Assembly: GCA_025642065.1 (NCBI GenBank)
Contig: JAODUP010000272.1
Coordinates: 430,001-494,000 of the forward strand
Direction of reading: 5' to 3'
DNA: 64,000 nucleotides
DNA from: Paralvinella palmiformis
Taxonomy: Eukaryota; Annelida; Polychaeta; Terebellida; Alvinellidae
Shown: in pieces, positions 61,748-64,000 of the stretch
Layout: every line of letters starts with the position of its first letter
Numbering within the stretch: the stretch's first letter is position 1
The notes under the pieces: model-generated
The model's input: only the letters and a program-made list of their open reading frames with translations
Databases searched by the model: none
Told to the model about the DNA's origin: nothing
Translations under genes and position numbers: made by a program

Positions 61748-62009
61748 GCTGTTGTATTGTTGCTGCTGTTGTTGTTATTTTATTACTGTTGTTGTTTTTA
61801 TTATAAAACCAAAATTTGCATTTTGTGACCTTGTTAACATATATGGGTCATGTTTATGTCAGTCAGTCAATAACAGTGATTACTCGGGGTTTTAATGTGA
61901 ATACACCTTTAGTACAAACATATCCAATATTACATTAGCATAATATATTTACTATCAGTTCTCATACCTGTCTGTGTCGACTCTGAAGTATATACTGTTG
62001 TAGCTATCA
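53117..62009 (-). CDS. SUEL-like lectin, single-pass membrane protein (3' part)
   Basis: Exons in transcript order inside the window: 62009-61968 (stalk), 60658-60620 (stalk), 60311-59979 (lectin), 57895-57854, 57345-57304, 56539-56498, 55880-55836 (stalks), 55547-55433 (transmembrane) and tentatively 53324-53117 (tail). Every exon up to the membrane exon is symmetric phase 1-1 with GT-AG borders. The lectin exon encodes 110 residues with ten Cys and six N-glycosylation sequons. Its pattern VINVTWSVIGY...YNCSGLTVC...INYTC fits galactose/rhamnose-binding SUEL-type lectin domains. Stalk exons encode 13-15 residues rich in Thr and Ser (for example VYTSESTQT), probably an O-glycosylated linker. 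The membrane exon has a helix of about 25 residues (LLVSLIVLIVIAMIIVVAVL) followed by MKRR, so the N-terminal side is outside. The tail exon fits the phase (AG|A), but its end is uncertain. The signal peptide and upstream exons lie beyond 64000. I infer a cell-surface carbohydrate-binding receptor. Confidence 0.7.
54590..54735 (+). repeat. SINE, family D
   Basis: GATGGCGAAGTTGTTAGTGC, GGTTCTGGATTCCAATCC (B-box-like) and AAGGTTAAACAACTCGG occur in order. A 3' fragment lies at 23190-23275. It is intronic in the lectin gene model. Confidence 0.5.
55200..55385 (-). repeat. SINE, family A
   Basis: GATTGATGTTTTACGACCAC, AATGGGCCGAGCGACC and CTACCGATTAGATCACGC mark a full-length copy on the minus strand, about 50 bases from the transmembrane exon. 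Confidence 0.75.
55433..55547 (-). other. Transmembrane exon of the lectin gene
   Basis: The 115-nt exon runs from CGACAG|AAGACAAC to CAACAG|GTAAAT. It encodes DNNM, an uninterrupted hydrophobic stretch of about 25 residues and then KRRTVYVVN. The positive residues after the helix place the C terminus in the cytoplasm. Confidence 0.8.
55788..55825. repeat. (AT)n microsatellite
   Basis: An AT run ten bases beyond the donor of the stalk exon 55880-55836. Confidence 0.95.
56030..56087. repeat. (AT)n(AG)n microsatellite
   Basis: An AT run followed directly by an AG run, between two stalk exons of the lectin gene. Confidence 0.95.
56262..56442 (-). repeat. SINE, family A, near full length
   Basis: GATTGATGCTTTACGGCCAG, GAGATTCGAACTCGGATGG and CGCTACCGATTAGACCA give a complete head and body on the minus strand. 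It is about 55 bases from the stalk exon at 56539-56498. Confidence 0.8.
56588..57200. mobile_element. Foldback element with subrepeated arms
   Basis: The ends CCGGTGTAGCAGG and CCTGTTACACCGG are inverted copies with one mismatch. Inside, units such as AGGCCAGAATATACTC on the left and GGGGTATAATCTGGCC on the right recur four or five times in opposite orientation in the two arms, interspersed with CCTAGGCC. The central part is AT-rich with no coding capacity. It sits between two stalk exons of the lectin gene. I do not recognise the family. Confidence 0.7.
57535..57612 (-). repeat. tRNA-like SINE head
   Basis: The minus strand has GGCCTAATGGTTAGAGCAGT (A box) and AGTTCGAATCCGGC (B box) about 30 bases apart. 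There is no clear cloverleaf with paired acceptor stem, so I take it as part of a SINE rather than a tRNA gene. Confidence 0.45.
57854..57895 (-). other. Stalk mini-exon, duplicated copy 1
   Basis: A 42-nt phase 1-1 exon from TTTTAG|TGATAG to ACAG|GTATGA that encodes IATTVYTSESTQT. It is identical to the exon at 62009-61968, including both splice sites. Confidence 0.7.
58384..59940. repeat. (CACT)n tetranucleotide array in the lectin gene intron
   Basis: Pure CACT runs (58384-58500, 59805-59888) and an (AATC)n run (58512-58555) frame about 1.2 kb of degenerate CACT with CATT, CACA and TACT variants. The Thr/His/Ser/Leu frames are artefacts of the repeat. It fills the intron after the lectin exon. 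Confidence 0.95.
59979..60311 (-). other. SUEL-like lectin exon
   Basis: The 333-nt phase 1-1 exon runs from GTTGCAG|GTAGAG to GAAGAAG|GTGATA. It encodes 110 residues with ten Cys; SUEL domains usually have eight, so one extra disulfide is likely near the N-terminal HC...GSC pair. The classical YGR and DPC motifs are replaced by IGYSE and ITC, so sugar specificity cannot be assumed. Confidence 0.65.
60355..60570 (-). repeat. SINE, family C, second copy
   Basis: An (AAT)n lead, TTTATATAGCGTCC, GGTCGCTTTACAGCATTA, CACCTCAACTCCTAAGG and CATAGCCATCACGTACTGTC match the 49815-50115 element in order. It lies just upstream of the lectin exon. Confidence 0.65.
60620..60658 (-). other. Stalk mini-exon upstream of the lectin exon
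   Basis: A 39-nt phase 1-1 exon, CTTTCAG|ATGTGG to TTACG|GTAAGT, that encodes VVTSSSYLTTNY. Confidence 0.65.
61200..61264. repeat. (AT)n microsatellite
   Basis: An AT run of about 65 bases in the lectin gene, upstream of the 60658-60620 exon. Another lies at 60752-60795. Confidence 0.95.
61968..62009 (-). other. Stalk mini-exon, duplicated copy 2
   Basis: Same 42-nt exon and splice sites as 57895-57854. Its place upstream of the 60658 and 60311 exons means the transcript could contain both copies. Confidence 0.65.
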
Positions 62010-62339
62010 CTAAAAGAAAGTAAAAATTAAATGACATTTTTAGACTTCTACTGAAATGTTGTTTGTACAGAACGTAATCGATATGTTAAGTGCAGTAACA
62101 ATATTTAATAATACCTGGGACACTTACTGACTTAGCCCCCCAAAAGAGGGACACGTTTAAACATTACCTAAGTATATGAGGAATGACATGACATACGTAG
62201 ATTGGCAAAGTAAATAGAAATGTTTATTTTCTGCATTCTTTCTGGATCCAGGATTAGAACTGGTCAACTGTTGTCGTAAAAGTGGTCGAAAGAAAGGTGA
62301 AATTAAATATTTGTTGTGTGATGAGTCAAAAGATAATAT

Positions 62340-62507
62340 ACTCACTCACTCAGATACTCACTCACTCAAGAACTCGCACGCTCATTCACACTCTCACGTA
62401 TTCACACCCGCACTCATTCACACTTACTGAATCACACATTCAGTCACTCTATCAATCACCTATTCACTAACTCACTCACACACTCATCTATTCACTCACT
62501 CACTCAC

Positions 62508-62539
<32 letters not shown>

Positions 62540-64000
62540 CTCAATCACTAACTCACTCACTTATTCGAACAGTCACTCACTCACTCACCAACTCACTCAC
62601 TGACCGAATAACTCAATCTCTCAATCCCTCACTCACTCAATCACTCATTCACAGATTCACTCACTCACTTATTCACACACTCGCAAATTCGCTCACTCAT
62701 ACACTCACTCACACTCATTCACACCTTCACACACACACTCACTCAATCACTCACACCCTCAATCACTCAATAACACACTTACTCACTTATTTATACATTC
62801 ACTCACTCAGACACACACACATAAACTCACTCACTCATTCACTGACTCACTCACTTCCTCATTTATTTACAGACTCACTCACTCACTCACTCACTCACTC
62901 ACTAGACACTCACTCACTCACCGATTCACTCACTCATTTAAACAGTCACTCACTCACTCACTCATACAAACCCTCACCCACTCAATCCCTCACTCACTCA
63001 CTCATTCATTAAGTCATTCATTCACTTATTCACACACTCACTCACATATTCCCTCACTTATACACACACTCAAATTCATTCACACACTCACACTCATTCA
63101 CACATTCACTCACTCAATCACTCACACACTCATTCACTCACCTACTTACTCAATCACTCACTAGGTCACTCACTCAAACATAAACTCATCAATTCACTGA
63201 CTCACTCATTTATTCACCCACTTACTCACACACTCACTCACTCTTTCACTCATTCACTGACTCACTAACTTACTCTTCTCATTGTATCACTTAATCACTC
63301 ACTCACTCACTCAATAACTCACACTCATTCATACTCTCAGTCACTCAATCAATTACCCACTCACTCACTCACTCACTCACTCACTCTCATTCACTCATTT
63401 ACTCACTTACTCACTTACTCACTTATTCACACACTCACTCACACATTTGCTCACTTCTATACTCACTCACACTCATGAATACACTTACTCACTCACACAC
63501 AAACACATAAACTCAATAACTCACACACTCTCTCATTCACTCATTCACTCACTCACTCACTTACTAACTTATTCACACACTCACTCACTCACACATTCGC
63601 TCACTTCTATACCCACTCACACTCATGAATACACTTACTCACTCACATACTCACTCACATACAAACACATAAACTCACACACTCACTCACTCATTAACTG
63701 ACTCATTCATTCACTCACTTATTCACACACTCACTTACTCATTTACCCACTCACTCACTCATTCATTCACTCACTAATTCACTGACGCACTCACATATTC
63801 ACACACTCATTTATAACAACCATAAATTCACTCACTCAGCTTACTCACTCACTCACTCACTCACTCACTCACTCACTCACTCACTCACTCACTCACTCAC
63901 TCACTCACTCACTCACTCACTCACTCACTCACTCACTCACTCACTCACTCACTCACTCACTCACTCACTCACTCACTCACTCACTCACTCACTCACTCAC
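62340..64000. repeat. (CACT)n array, right copy
   Basis: Same degenerate CACT landscape as 58384-59940. The final 160 bases are pure CACT and reach the window edge. Confidence 0.95.

Larger units (their letters stand above)
61818..64000. repeat. Tandem duplication, right copy (runs off the window)
   Basis: This is the second copy of the 57704 sequence. It repeats the stalk exon and the CACT array and is cut by the window end inside a pure CACT run that is longer than in the left copy. Confidence 0.9.

Overview
This is a eukaryotic window. Genes are split by GT-AG introns, intergenic and intronic DNA is AT-rich, and there are many dinucleotide and tetranucleotide arrays plus several tRNA-headed SINE families. 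The gene content (a secreted C39-like peptidase, an ecto-5'-nucleotidase, an F-box/actin-related protein, a SUEL-like lectin membrane protein) and the repeat style suggest a lophotrochozoan animal, most likely a mollusc. That is an inference from style, not a database match. Gene models were assembled by eye from splice signals, reading-phase continuity and motif order, without transcripts.

Layout. 1-2360: gene-free, with a TTCGTTATA motif series and a palindromic (CT)(AT)(AG) tract. 2361-5133 (+): five-exon gene for a probable secreted zymogen with a C39-like cysteine peptidase domain, broken by one extra base near 4851. 5134-10320: repeats, including two head-to-head SINEs. 10321-20659 (-): complete nine-exon ecto-5'-nucleotidase gene (591 aa) with signal peptide, all metal-site motifs and a GPI-type tail. 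20660-27933: gene-free, dominated by a 29-copy, 70-bp satellite. 27934-36906 (-): two-exon gene for an unrecognised 847-aa charged protein; its start codon lies beside a (TA)n/(GT)n tract of about 190 bp. 36907-43384: SINE and LINE remnants and a degenerate array carrying six ATGCAAAT octamers. 43385-52350 (+): six-exon gene whose short first exon encodes an F-box and whose other exons encode an actin-related protein (608 aa). 53117-64000 (-): 3' part of a gene for a cell-surface protein made of a SUEL-like lectin exon, 39-45 nt Ser/Thr-rich stalk exons and a transmembrane exon. A 4114-bp tandem duplication inside this gene runs off the window end and predicts a second lectin exon just outside.

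The genes do not form an operon-like system; they are independent loci. The strongest candidate for something little described is the F-box/actin-related fusion. Its architecture matches the plant ARP8 type, known from Arabidopsis as a nucleolar F-box protein, but here it sits in what looks like an animal genome. Second is the modular lectin gene, with a stalk of symmetrical phase-1 mini-exons and a recent satellite-bearing exon duplication.
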